NCBI GenBank assembly: GCA_019753155.1
Contig: JAIELG010000045.1
Coordinates: forward strand, 1 to 47,020
Origin: Burkholderiales bacterium
GTDB lineage: Bacteria; Pseudomonadota; Gammaproteobacteria; Burkholderiales; JABEVD01
DNA length: 47,020 nt
Direction of reading: 5' to 3'
Shown: in pieces, positions 1 through 8,839 of the stretch
Layout of the letters: each line of letters starts with the position of its first letter
Numbering within the stretch: the stretch's first letter is position 1
Translations under genes and position numbers: made by a program
Notes under the pieces: generated by a model
What the model saw: only the letters and a program-made list of their open reading frames with translations
What the model was told of the DNA's origin: nothing
Databases searched by the model: none

Positions 1-80
1 CTGAAGCAGCCTCAATGCAAATGGATCAACCAATTACATGATCACCCATTTTGCACAACTTGACGCACACAACCAATCTC

Positions 81-159
81 TCCGAGTTCTCCGCCCCTTG
101 GGGCGCAGGCCGTTCATGCCCCGCTGCTTGCAGCGGGGTGCTTGATTGTTCCGAGTTCT
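81..159. repeat. Paired GC-rich hairpins framed by a 10-bp direct repeat (REP-like)
   Basis: Two perfect inverted repeats lie close together: a 6-bp stem with a TT loop at 92-105 and a 9-bp stem with a TT loop at 119-138. The 10-mer TCCGAGTTCT occurs on each side (81-90 and 150-159). Neither hairpin is followed by a clean T-run, so a simple terminator is not well supported. The layout resembles an extragenic palindromic element. It lies about 80 bases before the first gene. No gene is apparent in 1-237; a gene ending left of the window is possible. Confidence 0.5.
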
Positions 160-237
160 GGTTGCAATATCCAAAATGTAACATTGGAAATATAGAATGG
201 CGTATTCAATAGGTTAATCCCATAGAGTATATGAGAG

Positions 238-1647
238 ATGCGTGAAGGAGGGGATCGCGTTCACGGGCCTGGTGCTCCAGGTATAGACAGACGATCGGAA
301 TTTATGGGGCATTCGTTGAATCATTCACCTGGCGAAGCCGTTCGGGACGCAGGAGTCGGTCGTGACCAGAAGGAACGGATTCTGCGCTGGCCTGCGGTAT
401 TGTTGTACTTTTATATTTTTGTGCCGATATTTCTTTATGTGGGCATAGAGACTTTCCTCTTCATTTCATTCCTGCTGTTCGTTTTCATCTGGTGGGTCGC
501 TTCCAGGGAAAAGTTCCCAGATGATCTTCATCGAGTCATCGGCCCGCTTTTGCTGATCCTTCTGGTGGGGTTGCTGCAAGTTTCCGGTCATGAACGTTAC
601 GATGTGTTCAAGGACATATGGTATGTCTCGAATGCGGCGCTGGCATTGACTGCCGGCTATGTGTTGATGCGCAATTTGAGGGATCTCGGACGTTTTTTTT
701 CCATATTCATCATTGCGGCATTTTTTGTGGCGCTTTTGCATCTGGTTCGCTTTGCCTTGCATCCTGAATTGCTGTCGTTCGACATGGAGGACATCAGGAA
801 ATATGCAGGTGTAGGGTTCTTCGAGCCTGGTCTGGGGCTGACCTTGCTGCTTGTGGCGAGATTGATCGGCCTGAAGATTTTTCGGCGCAATATCTGGTTT
901 CCATTTTTGGCAACTCCGGTATTTGTTGTATCAGTTGCGCTGTCCTTTTCGAGAACCCAGATCGTTTCGCTCGCTCTGATGTGGTTGGCGGTTTTCGGGT
1001 GGGTTAATTTCAATAATGGCCGGAAAACTGTGCTTGTGATCATGGCTACGATTTTGTTTCTAACTATTGGATTTCTCTTTCCACAACAGGATTTTATAAG
1101 CGGTCATGCTTCCATGCTGGACAAGTTTCTCTTTTCGTTCCAGGAAATCAGGGTGGTGGACTACAGGTCCATGTCCATGATTAACGAGCACTGGAGAGGT
1201 TATGAAACTGCCCGTGCGCTATATACCTATTCTCTCGGAACACCGTTGCAATACCTTATAGGGGGAGGTTTTGGGGCCAACGTGGATCTGGGACTCTTCA
1301 TGGATCTCGGCGGCGAGCGGATTCGATTTGCTCCGATTCTGCATAACGGCTACATGTATCTTCTAGTGAAGACAGGAATGATAGGGTTGTTTCTTTATTT
1401 GCTATTGCTTTACAGGATGACCCGGAAAGGTATTTTGCTCAGCGTTTCAGAGTCTCGGGAGATAAAGTTTTGTGGACGCTTGATCATCGGTTTGAGTCTG
1501 TCATTTGTATCTACTACGTTTGTGGTTGCAGGCATGTTCAATAAATCGGGATTGCTGTCGATGTCCATATTGTTGGGCGCATTGCTGGCATATTGCTCCG
1601 AAGGGTCGCCACATGCGCACAACTTTCAAGCCGAGGGCAGGAAATAA
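238..1647 (+). CDS. O-antigen ligase/Wzy polymerase-like membrane protein
   Basis: A polytopic inner-membrane protein with about ten hydrophobic segments beginning near residue 48. Its longest soluble loop is at roughly residues 280-375, the usual architecture of the Wzy/WaaL (O-antigen ligase-like) superfamily. These enzymes polymerise or transfer undecaprenyl-linked glycans on the periplasmic side. The family is recognised from topology and the large loop; sequence conservation is normally poor. The start is uncertain: the first 45 or so residues are hydrophilic and unusual, neither ATG 238 nor ATG 304 has a good ribosome binding site, and a later start is possible. The stop overlaps the next gene's ATG by one base, so the two are translationally coupled. 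A second Wzy-like gene lies at 27221-28765. Confidence 0.75.
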   Translation: MREGGDRVHGPGAPGIDRRSEFMGHSLNHSPGEAVRDAGVGRDQKERILRWPAVLLYFYIFVPIFLYVGIETFLFISFLLFVFIWWVASREKFPDDLHRVIGPLLLILLVGLLQVSGHERYDVFKDIWYVSNAALALTAGYVLMRNLRDLGRFFSIFIIAAFFVALLHLVRFALHPELLSFDMEDIRKYAGVGFFEPGLGLTLLLVARLIGLKIFRRNIWFPFLATPVFVVSVALSFSRTQIVSLALMWLAVFGWVNFNNGRKTVLVIMATILFLTIGFLFPQQDFISGHASMLDKFLFSFQEIRVVDYRSMSMINEHWRGYETARALYTYSLGTPLQYLIGGGFGANVDLGLFMDLGGERIRFAPILHNGYMYLLVKTGMIGLFLYLLLLYRMTRKGILLSVSESREIKFCGRLIIGLSLSFVSTTFVVAGMFNKSGLLSMSILLGALLAYCSEGSPHAHNFQAEGRK

Positions 1648-2609
1648 TGCAGTGCAGGATTTGCAATAATGAGGCGGACAACCTGAAATACGAGGCTCGG
1701 GAATCGATGTTCGGGTCGAGGGATGTGTTCGATTACTTTCAGTGTTCGAAATGCGGTTGCCTGCAAATAGCGGAGTTTCCATGGGATTTGTCGAAATATT
1801 ATGGCGACGATTACTATTCCTATCAGGTGAAGCAGAAACAGAACAAGGCAAGGCGGCTTCTGATCCGCATGAGGAACCATTACGCCGTATTCAACAGGGG
1901 CGTTCTGGGGAAACTCATATACGACAAGAACCCGGCGACGCCGTCGGCAAGGGCGCTCAGGTCGCTTTATTTTCTTCGGCCAACACGGGATATGCATATC
2001 CTCGAAGTCGGATGCGGTTCCGGGATCCTGCTGCAGTCGCTTTGCGAGTTGGGCTTCAGGAACCTTCTGGGGGCCGATCCATTCATTGACAAGGATATCG
2101 AATACGGGAATGGTCTGACTATACGGAAGCTTTATATCGAGGAAATTCAGGGGAAATGGGATGTGGTCATGTTTCACCATTCGTTCGAGCATGTCCCCAA
2201 TCCCAGGGAAACCTTGCAAAGCGCAGGCAGGTTGCTGAATTCCGGAGGATATTGCATGATCAGAATTCCAACTGTGTCTTCCTACGCCTGGAAACACTAT
2301 GGGGTCGATTGGATTCAGCTCGATGCACCGAGACATTTTTTTCTGCATTCCTGCGAAAGCATGGGAATCCTTGCCGGGGAAACAGGACTCGAACTGGTCG
2401 ATATGGTATATGATTCGACCGGTTTTCAATTCTGGGGAAGCGAACAGCTTAAAAGGGGCATGTCTCTCATGGACGAGCGTTCTTATGGGAGGAATCCCGA
2501 AAACTCTGTCTTTTCAGGCGAAGAAATTGCCGGATTCACCCGGCGTGCAGAAGAAATGAATGCAGCCGGGCAAGGAGATCAGGCCGTTTTCTATTTGAGA
2601 AAACCCTGA
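1647..2609 (+). CDS. Zinc-ribbon class I SAM-dependent methyltransferase
   Basis: 320 residues. The N-terminus carries a cysteine cluster (C3, C6, C33, C36, C38) like the zinc-binding domain of sugar C-methyltransferase relatives. A class I methyltransferase core follows, with the SAM-binding motif ILEVGCGSG at about residues 118-126. Proteins of this build in polysaccharide clusters usually methylate sugars or related small molecules; the substrate cannot be told here. The ATG at 1647 is chosen because the cysteine motif begins there and it overlaps the preceding stop codon (TAA at 1645-1647) by one base. An upstream in-frame start at 1593 would lie inside the preceding gene. Confidence 0.8.
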   Translation: MQCRICNNEADNLKYEARESMFGSRDVFDYFQCSKCGCLQIAEFPWDLSKYYGDDYYSYQVKQKQNKARRLLIRMRNHYAVFNRGVLGKLIYDKNPATPSARALRSLYFLRPTRDMHILEVGCGSGILLQSLCELGFRNLLGADPFIDKDIEYGNGLTIRKLYIEEIQGKWDVVMFHHSFEHVPNPRETLQSAGRLLNSGGYCMIRIPTVSSYAWKHYGVDWIQLDAPRHFFLHSCESMGILAGETGLELVDMVYDSTGFQFWGSEQLKRGMSLMDERSYGRNPENSVFSGEEIAGFTRRAEEMNAAGQGDQAVFYLRKP

Positions 2610-2680
2610 ATTAAATCAAGCGGGGGATCTGTGTTCAGAGAAATCATCGCTTATGTGACATATGGTGGGTTTATATAACA

Positions 2681-4096
2681 ATGGCTAGTCCAATCGGCAA
2701 ATTTTTCCGCACGTACAGCCTGGAAATCGAAGCGTTGAGTCTTCCCTTCGATATCATGCTGATATGGCTCAACCTCGAGTTCATGTACTGGCTGTTCGGC
2801 GTCACGCCCGATACCGACTATGGACTGGTTTCCATACTGGCGACCACCTCCTTTTTCCTGATCGGGATGGGGCAGTCGATTTATACGTCATGGCGCCTTG
2901 TCTCGTTCAAGCGCATGAGCCTGAGGGTTCTGCTGGTCTGGTTCGCGATAGTCATCCTGCTCGTCAATATCGCTTTTCTGACCAAGACTTCTTCCGATTT
3001 TTCCCGCAGGGTGATGCTGGCCTGGTTCTTGTTTACCCCTGCATTGCTGGTGTTCCAGAGGTTCTGCATCCAGTCGCTCATACGCTATTTCCGCAGCCAC
3101 GGACGGAATACCCAGACGGTGGCCATTGCCGGGGCCGGGGAGACGACCCTTAAAATCATGAAGGGGATATCCGAATCGGACTGGATGGGCTTGAACCTGC
3201 TGGGCGTCTACGATGACAGGAGAAAATTGAGGTCGCCCCTGCAGGTCGACGGCAAACCCCTGGAAATCATCGGAAACCTTGCCGAACTGGTGCAGGAAGC
3301 CAAATCCGGACGGGTTGAATATGTGTACATCGCATTGCCGATGAAAGCCGAGAGCAGGATCATCGAACTCATAAACGAGTTGTCCGATACCACGGCTTCG
3401 TTTTACGTGGTTCCGGACATTTTCGTTTTCAATTTGATGCATGCCCGCTGGCTCAATGTGGGAGGCATCCCCATGGTGAGCATTTTCGAAAGCCCGTTCT
3501 ACGATGTGGACGGCTGGTTCAAGCGGGTCGAAGATGTCGTTCTCGGAGTCCTGATCCTGATGCTCATCGCCATCCCCATGCTGTTCATTGCGATCGGCGT
3601 CAAGCTGACTTCCCCCGGGCCGGTTCTGTTCAAGCAGCGCCGCTACGGGCTGAACGGAAAGATAGTCGAAATCTGGAAGTTCAGGAGCATGAAGGTTTGC
3701 GAGGATGGGCAGAATGTGCCTCAGGCGCAGAAAAACGATCCCAGGGTCACCCGTTTCGGCGCGTTCCTGAGACGGACATCCCTTGACGAACTCCCCCAGT
3801 TTGTCAACGTGTTGCAGGGCCATATGTCCATCGTCGGACCCAGGCCCCACGCGATTTCCCATAACGAGCAATACAGGAAGCTGATTCGCGGCTACATGCA
3901 GCGCCACAAGGTCAAGCCCGGCATCACCGGCTGGGCTCAGGTCAACGGCTGGCGAGGCGAGACGGACACGGTCGATAAGATGAAATCGAGAATCGAATGC
4001 GATATCTATTATATCCAGAACTGGTCTCTCTGGATGGATATCAAAATCATATTCATGACCCTGTTCAAGGGATTCGTCGGCAAGCAGGCTTATTGA
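2681..4096 (+). CDS. Undecaprenyl-phosphate glucose phosphotransferase (WcaJ/EpsB-like polyprenyl glycosylphosphotransferase)
   Basis: 471 residues. Four N-terminal membrane segments (about 20-130) are followed by a cytosolic nucleotide-binding-like domain (VAIAGAGET near 147-155). A re-entrant membrane helix (about 282-306) precedes the C-terminal bacterial sugar transferase domain. That domain has the family motifs KFRSM (333-337), DELPQ (369-373), GPRPH (386-390) and TGWAQVNG (416-423). It transfers a hexose-1-phosphate, usually glucose, from a UDP-sugar to undecaprenyl phosphate and so starts repeat-unit assembly at the inner face of the membrane. Length and motif set match full-length WcaJ-type enzymes. 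A structurally unrelated initiator is encoded at 5947-7086. Confidence 0.93.
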   Translation: MASPIGKFFRTYSLEIEALSLPFDIMLIWLNLEFMYWLFGVTPDTDYGLVSILATTSFFLIGMGQSIYTSWRLVSFKRMSLRVLLVWFAIVILLVNIAFLTKTSSDFSRRVMLAWFLFTPALLVFQRFCIQSLIRYFRSHGRNTQTVAIAGAGETTLKIMKGISESDWMGLNLLGVYDDRRKLRSPLQVDGKPLEIIGNLAELVQEAKSGRVEYVYIALPMKAESRIIELINELSDTTASFYVVPDIFVFNLMHARWLNVGGIPMVSIFESPFYDVDGWFKRVEDVVLGVLILMLIAIPMLFIAIGVKLTSPGPVLFKQRRYGLNGKIVEIWKFRSMKVCEDGQNVPQAQKNDPRVTRFGAFLRRTSLDELPQFVNVLQGHMSIVGPRPHAISHNEQYRKLIRGYMQRHKVKPGITGWAQVNGWRGETDTVDKMKSRIECDIYYIQNWSLWMDIKIIFMTLFKGFVGKQAY

Positions 4097-4131
4097 TATG
4101 AGGGGCCTGAGAAGGCTGATGGTTTTTTACG

Positions 4132-4842
4132 ATGAGGTTTACCGACGATCTGATCAGTATTTTTCTGCTGCCGCCGTTCAATCTGATCATCCTTGGCGGG
4201 GTCGGCTTGTTTTTACTCGGGTCGAGCCCCAAACTTGCACGGGTTCTGGTTTTTCTTTCCCTGGCTTTTCTGTATCTTGTGTCGACCCCGGCGATCGTGG
4301 ATTCTGCGCTGAGTTATTTCGAGTCGTCGCAGCATAGCCTGTTGTCGAAGCCTGCCGATGCGATCGTGGTTATCGGCGGCGGTCCCGATTATTCTCCGCA
4401 AAGGGTCAGGCACGCGGCGCTTCTGCATAAACGGAGCGGACTGCCCATTCTTGTTTCCGGGGGCGGACCCAATGGAGATCCAGGGTCGGAAACGGGGGCC
4501 ATGGTGGAAGCTTTGACCCAGGAATTCAATGTCCCGGTGAAATGGCTGGATGCTTCGTCCAGAACGACATACGAGAATGCAAGCAACAGTTTCGCCATAT
4601 TGAGTCGTGAAAAGATCAGAACGATCGATCTGGTGACCCATGCATGGCACATGCCCCGCGCCGCACTTGTTTTCAGAAGCGCCGGCTTCGAGGTCGTCGA
4701 ATCTCCGGTTCAAGGCGGCATGCAGGCCATGACCGTGCTTTCGTTTTTGCCTGATGCCGAATCGCTGCTCAAGAGCAAGATATTGATGCGTGAAATGATA
4801 GGACTCATCTGGTACAGGGTGGTTTTTTTGAAAGCATCATGA
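4132..4842 (+). CDS. YdcF/ElyC family (DUF218) membrane-anchored protein
   Basis: 236 residues. Two N-terminal hydrophobic segments (about 8-30 and 36-55) anchor a DUF218 domain. Its recognisable elements are VVIGGG (about 79-84), ILVSGGGPN (106-114), SRTTYENA (143-150) and THAWHMPRA (169-177). DUF218 proteins are linked to envelope glycan homeostasis (ElyC, SanA); biochemical activity is poorly defined. It lies 35 bases after the WcaJ-like gene and 33 bases before a glycosyltransferase, so it probably belongs to the same plus-strand operon. Confidence 0.85.
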   Translation: MRFTDDLISIFLLPPFNLIILGGVGLFLLGSSPKLARVLVFLSLAFLYLVSTPAIVDSALSYFESSQHSLLSKPADAIVVIGGGPDYSPQRVRHAALLHKRSGLPILVSGGGPNGDPGSETGAMVEALTQEFNVPVKWLDASSRTTYENASNSFAILSREKIRTIDLVTHAWHMPRAALVFRSAGFEVVESPVQGGMQAMTVLSFLPDAESLLKSKILMREMIGLIWYRVVFLKAS

Positions 4843-4875
4843 CTTCGTAAAAACCGGGTTTATGGAAGCTGAACG

Positions 4876-5964
4876 ATGAAACTGGCAATCCTGGGTACAA
4901 GAGGCATTCCCGCGCGTTATGGCGGATTCGAGACCTTCGCGGAGAAGCTCTCCGTCGGCCTGGTTCGGCGCGGGATCGATGTCACGGTTTATTGCGAGGA
5001 TGCGCAAGACAGGCCCGAGTTTTTCGAGAATGTCCGGCTCGAATATTTCAGGGTCCCGAAACTGGGGCCCTTGTCTACCATCGTTTTCGATGCCAGATGT
5101 CTCTGGCATGCGAGAAGCGACTACGATGTCGTGTATATGCTGGGTTACGGGGCCGCCCTGTTTTGCTTCATTCCCCGCTTGTGGGGAAAAGTGGTCTGGA
5201 TCAACATGGATGGCATAGAATGGGTCCGGTCAAAATGGAGCTGGCCGGCCAGGTTCTGGTTGAGATCCATGGAAGCTGTCGCGATGTGGACCCCAAGCAG
5301 GGTGATTGCCGATGCCCATGGCATTCGCGATTTTCTCGAATCTCGACATGGTAGGATGCCCCCGACGAGCGTCATTCCTTATGGTGCGCCGGTGACGGAA
5401 ACGCCGCCCGATGCGGGCCTGCTGGGGGACTGGGGTTTGGAGCCGGATTCGTATTATCTTGTCGTATGCCGGCTCGAACCCGAGAACCATGTGCTGGAAA
5501 TATTGCGGGGCTACAGCCTATCCGGAACTGCGAGGCCATTGATCATCGTGGGCAACCACGAGACAGGAACCCAGTATGTGCGCAAACTCATGGAGACTGA
5601 AGACGATAGGGTTCGTTTCGTCGGGGCGGTCTATGACCAGAATAAGCTGCTCGCATTGAGATATTATTGCAGGGCATATTTCCACGGTCATTCCGTGGGT
5701 GGGACCAATCCATCCCTGCTGGAAGCGATGGGGTGCGGCAACGCGATCATTGCACACGACAATCCGTTCAACCGCGAAGTGGCGGGGGAGGCGGGCATGT
5801 ATTTCGAGTCGGAAGCCGATATCCCGGCGCTGGTCGACGAAGTCGAACACCATGATGCGGACAGGCGCAAACATTTATCCGGTCTGTCCATGTCGCGCAT
5901 CAGGGAATGTTATTCCTGGGAAGCTATAGTCGACAAATACTGCGCACTACTGCATTTCCTCTGA
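4876..5964 (+). CDS. DUF1972/GT4 glycosyltransferase
   Basis: 362 residues. The N-terminus carries the DUF1972 signature GTRGIPARYGGFETFAE (7-23). A Rossmann-like GT-B C-terminal domain follows, with a conserved SLLEAMGCG element near 277-285, typical of GT4-like retaining glycosyltransferases. DUF1972 proteins are commonly rhamnosyl- or other sugar transferases of EPS and O-antigen clusters; donor and acceptor are unknown. The 3' end overlaps the 3' end of the convergent gene at 5947-7086 by 18 bases, so no separate terminator fits between them. Confidence 0.88.
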   Translation: MKLAILGTRGIPARYGGFETFAEKLSVGLVRRGIDVTVYCEDAQDRPEFFENVRLEYFRVPKLGPLSTIVFDARCLWHARSDYDVVYMLGYGAALFCFIPRLWGKVVWINMDGIEWVRSKWSWPARFWLRSMEAVAMWTPSRVIADAHGIRDFLESRHGRMPPTSVIPYGAPVTETPPDAGLLGDWGLEPDSYYLVVCRLEPENHVLEILRGYSLSGTARPLIIVGNHETGTQYVRKLMETEDDRVRFVGAVYDQNKLLALRYYCRAYFHGHSVGGTNPSLLEAMGCGNAIIAHDNPFNREVAGEAGMYFESEADIPALVDEVEHHDADRRKHLSGLSMSRIRECYSWEAIVDKYCALLHFL

Positions 5965-7086
5965 TATGGCTTGTTCCGGGAGAGATGCCGGGGAATGCAG
6001 CACCAGCCACTGCGGGCAGTTGAATTTGACTATTTGCCGATAAAACCAGACGTAGAACACGATGAAGAGGCCCATGGAAATGGCCAGCAAGTGCGGGTTT
6101 TTCCAGAATATCATGGCGGGAATGATGGAAAGCGAGGCTATCCCCCACAGGTAGGGGGACGTCAGCGAACTCCTCTGGATCAGATGGTTCGGGTTTTTGG
6201 ATCCGGTTTTCCAGCGCACCAGGCGTTTGTAAATCATTTGATGAAGATGCATGGCGTCCGGCGAATCGACAGCCCTGTTCTGCAGAAATTTCCTGCGGTA
6301 AATCGTAAATACCGTTTCCCATACCGGATAGGCTACGAGAAGCAAAGGGAACAAAGGCGATATTTCAGTATGCCTCGCAACCAGCATTACGGAAATTTCG
6401 GCGATGATGAAGCCTAGAAAGTAAGCGCCGCCGTCGCCTGCGAACATCAGCCCCTTCGGATAATTCCAGACGAGGTATCCTGCTGTGGCGCCGATTGCCG
6501 CCAGGCACATTGCCACCAAGGCCGGATCGTTGACCTGGAACGAAACGTAAGCCAGCGCAGCGAATATCATCATGGAAACCATCCCGCACAGGCCATTGTA
6601 GCCGTCCACGATATTCATTGCGTTGGTCACGCCGCCTACTGCCAGGAATGTCAAGAAAAGTGAAAATGCCGGATAGCTCACCAATATTGCATCGATGGCG
6701 GGAATGTCCAGCCGGACCACCCTGCCTCCCAATAAATACACGCCCAATCCGACGGTAATGAAAGTCAGTGAAATGCGCGTCAATGGGCCGACCAGCTTGG
6801 TGAGGTCTTCCGCCAATCCCCCGATGAAGATCGGCAGGGAACTGAGCAGCAAGGAGCCGAACCCCCACAACGCCACACCTTTGCTCCATGCGCCGAGTTT
6901 CAGGGCGAAGAAGAACCCCGTGAATATCGCAATGCCTCCAATGCGAGGTACCGGGTGGGCATGGAATTTTTGCGGCCTGTTTTCGAGATCGTCATAGGAA
7001 TAACGCCCGTGCCAGTGCCTGAGCCGTATCAGCACGAGCGCAATGGAGAATGAAGCCAGAAACCCGATCAAACCTATCGCAAGCAT
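5947..7086 (-). CDS. MraY/WecA-like polyprenyl-phosphate N-acetylhexosamine-1-phosphate transferase
   Basis: 379 residues with about ten or eleven membrane segments. Family motifs are visible: HPVPRIGG on the first cytosolic loop, NAMNIVDGYNGL (the DxxNxxDG-like metal site), FAGDGGAYFLGF, and a histidine-rich HLHQ loop. These define the polyprenyl-phosphate HexNAc-1-P transferases that start O-antigen, ECA or cell-wall glycans. The C-terminus is longer than in a minimal WecA. It is the last minus-strand gene of the eps region, 92 bases after epsL. Together with the WcaJ-type enzyme at 2681-4096 it gives the locus two potential initiators of different fold. Confidence 0.9.
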   Translation of the reverse strand: MLAIGLIGFLASFSIALVLIRLRHWHGRYSYDDLENRPQKFHAHPVPRIGGIAIFTGFFFALKLGAWSKGVALWGFGSLLLSSLPIFIGGLAEDLTKLVGPLTRISLTFITVGLGVYLLGGRVVRLDIPAIDAILVSYPAFSLFLTFLAVGGVTNAMNIVDGYNGLCGMVSMMIFAALAYVSFQVNDPALVAMCLAAIGATAGYLVWNYPKGLMFAGDGGAYFLGFIIAEISVMLVARHTEISPLFPLLLVAYPVWETVFTIYRRKFLQNRAVDSPDAMHLHQMIYKRLVRWKTGSKNPNHLIQRSSLTSPYLWGIASLSIIPAMIFWKNPHLLAISMGLFIVFYVWFYRQIVKFNCPQWLVLHSPASLPEQAISEEMQ

Positions 7087-7178
7087 GGAACAGATGTCTT
7101 GGCCGGATTCATGAAACGGCGATTATGCGGCAAGTATGTGAAATTCTGATGAAATCGATACATTTCGTCACATCCGGA

Positions 7179-8489
7179 CTAGAAGCCGCTATCCAGATAG
7201 ATTTTTGCGGTGATGCTCGCCAGGGTGTCGTCGTACTTGAAGGTGGAATTGTTGGAGCTTCTCCTGCTTTGCTGCACGGACGAGGAAAGCGAAAGATAAC
7301 GTGTAGGCGTCCAGTCCAGGCCAAGGGACAGGGACTGGGTGGTGTCATGCTGCTGTTGCAGGGGAATGAGTCCGGCAATGGGAACGGGATTTTTGTAATC
7401 CCGCGAGCCGAAGTCGGCGGCCATGTGCAGCGATGCTCTGGGCGTGACAGCCCATATGGGCTGGATGATGATGTCGTTCTGGACGATATTGTTGCTGTTC
7501 GATACGAAGACGATGTTGCCGTTTCCGTCCCTGTAAATGGCGTTGGGGACGAAATAGGGCGAGAAGCTCTGGTTCAGGGAAATGTTCAGGGCGCTTTTCC
7601 CGCTGAAAGTATAGCGATAGCCCAGGCTGGCCGAAGTGCCGGAAAGATTGCGTTGCGGCAGATGGTCGTGCGAACGGTTCATGTAGGTCAGGTTTCCGTA
7701 TAGGTTCGATTTTCCGGTTGGCAGCCATGAGAAATCCAGCGTCATTTCGCGCTGTTTGTAGCTGTTGTCTATGAGATTGGCAAGATCGAGCGCCTGTCCT
7801 GAATAGATGCCGCGAAGATCCCGGATCTTGGCCGTCACCGAATTGCCCGGACTCGATTCATATCTCAATCCCAATTCGGTTCCGGTCATTTTCGTGCTGA
7901 GATTCTGCAGGGTGGGAGCGCTGCTCGATGAAGTGCTTTGATTCACGCCGAAAAGCGCATGCCAGCGCGCTGCGAGCCACCAGTCCATATTGAAGGATAG
8001 GCTGTCTGTGGTGCTGATGTTTCGCACATAGGATTGGACATCGGCGTAATTGGCCAGCGACTGATTCCTGGATGCGTTGAGCACACCGGTTACTTTGGGC
8101 GTGAGCGACCAGTTCCATGCTGCGCTGAATGCAATGTCGTCATGATTGAGCCTGCTGAAGTTGCTGTACTGGTTCTTCGTTACCGATGCATTCAGTGTGA
8201 GATTCTGCATTTTGTAGGATTTGTCGATCTTGATGCCGACCGAGGCGCTAGCGATCGTATCGGATTTCGTCGCGCTGCCGATGCTTGTGACCGGGTTGGC
8301 GTTTCCCGCAAGGCGAAACAAATTGTTGTCCTGGGTCACGGAGGTGGAAGCAATGAGGCTGACGGCAATATCCTGTCCGCCGTATACCGAGGTTCCCGGT
8401 CCAATCGACTGCTGGGAGAAACCGGAAGAAGCAAATGCCGAAGCAGGCACCATGCTCATGAAGAAAAGGGCCAGAATCCGCAGCGTCAT
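7179..8489 (-). CDS. epsL: EpsL-like outer-membrane beta-barrel of the exosortase-B EPS locus
   Basis: 436 residues. It has an N-terminal signal peptide (about 1-20, ending AFA/SSG). The remainder is dominated by alternating-residue beta-strands with aromatic ends, finishing in a C-terminal phenylalanine (IYLDSGF), the classic outer-membrane barrel ending. Size, topology and position near xrtB and the PEP-CTERM genes fit the exosortase-B-associated EPS transporter family EpsL, thought to be the outer-membrane step for the polymer. The epsL assignment rests on context plus barrel features, since barrels are hard to place by sequence alone. It is followed by the WecA-like gene after 92 bases. 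Confidence 0.75.
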   Translation of the reverse strand: MTLRILALFFMSMVPASAFASSGFSQQSIGPGTSVYGGQDIAVSLIASTSVTQDNNLFRLAGNANPVTSIGSATKSDTIASASVGIKIDKSYKMQNLTLNASVTKNQYSNFSRLNHDDIAFSAAWNWSLTPKVTGVLNASRNQSLANYADVQSYVRNISTTDSLSFNMDWWLAARWHALFGVNQSTSSSSAPTLQNLSTKMTGTELGLRYESSPGNSVTAKIRDLRGIYSGQALDLANLIDNSYKQREMTLDFSWLPTGKSNLYGNLTYMNRSHDHLPQRNLSGTSASLGYRYTFSGKSALNISLNQSFSPYFVPNAIYRDGNGNIVFVSNSNNIVQNDIIIQPIWAVTPRASLHMAADFGSRDYKNPVPIAGLIPLQQQHDTTQSLSLGLDWTPTRYLSLSSSVQQSRRSSNNSTFKYDDTLASITAKIYLDSGF

Positions 8490-8839
8490 GGCGTGATCCG
8501 GAACAACATGTTCGCAGTGAAGGGCATCGTTTCGATAACCGGGTAGTTTGCTGTTAATTAGTCTTGTGTGAAAACCGGTTGAGCCGCGAGTTCACGACAT
8601 GTGTCTTCGGGGCGGATTGGAAAGCGGGTGTATTCCGACGATGAATTCCCCCCCACTTCAAATCCCTTTCAATTCGATTATTGACACGGCGCAAATGGCA
8701 GGTCGGAGACGATCCGGCCAATTCCATCCCATATGATAATCCATATATTTTTCAGAAATGTGAATCCGGGTCATGCAATCGGCGTTTTTTCGGATGGAGA
8801 GAGTCCCGCCGGCAGGCGGAACCCCTTCGGCATGCAGGG
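8490..8839. other. Intergenic region between epsL and the first PEP-CTERM gene
   Basis: 350 bases without a convincing gene on either strand. It must hold the epsL leader (minus strand) and the end of the PEP-CTERM transcript. A short GC-rich inverted repeat (CCGCC/GGCGG, about 8808-8821) lies just past the PEP-CTERM stop, but no T-run follows it, so it is a weak terminator candidate. The 43-bp box found upstream of both PEP-CTERM genes is not seen here. Confidence 0.5.

Noticed and set aside
2888-3907. 339-codon open frame on the minus strand
   Set aside because: It is antisense to the WcaJ-like gene, which has a complete motif set; the translation is His/Gln/Asp-rich without a recognisable fold.
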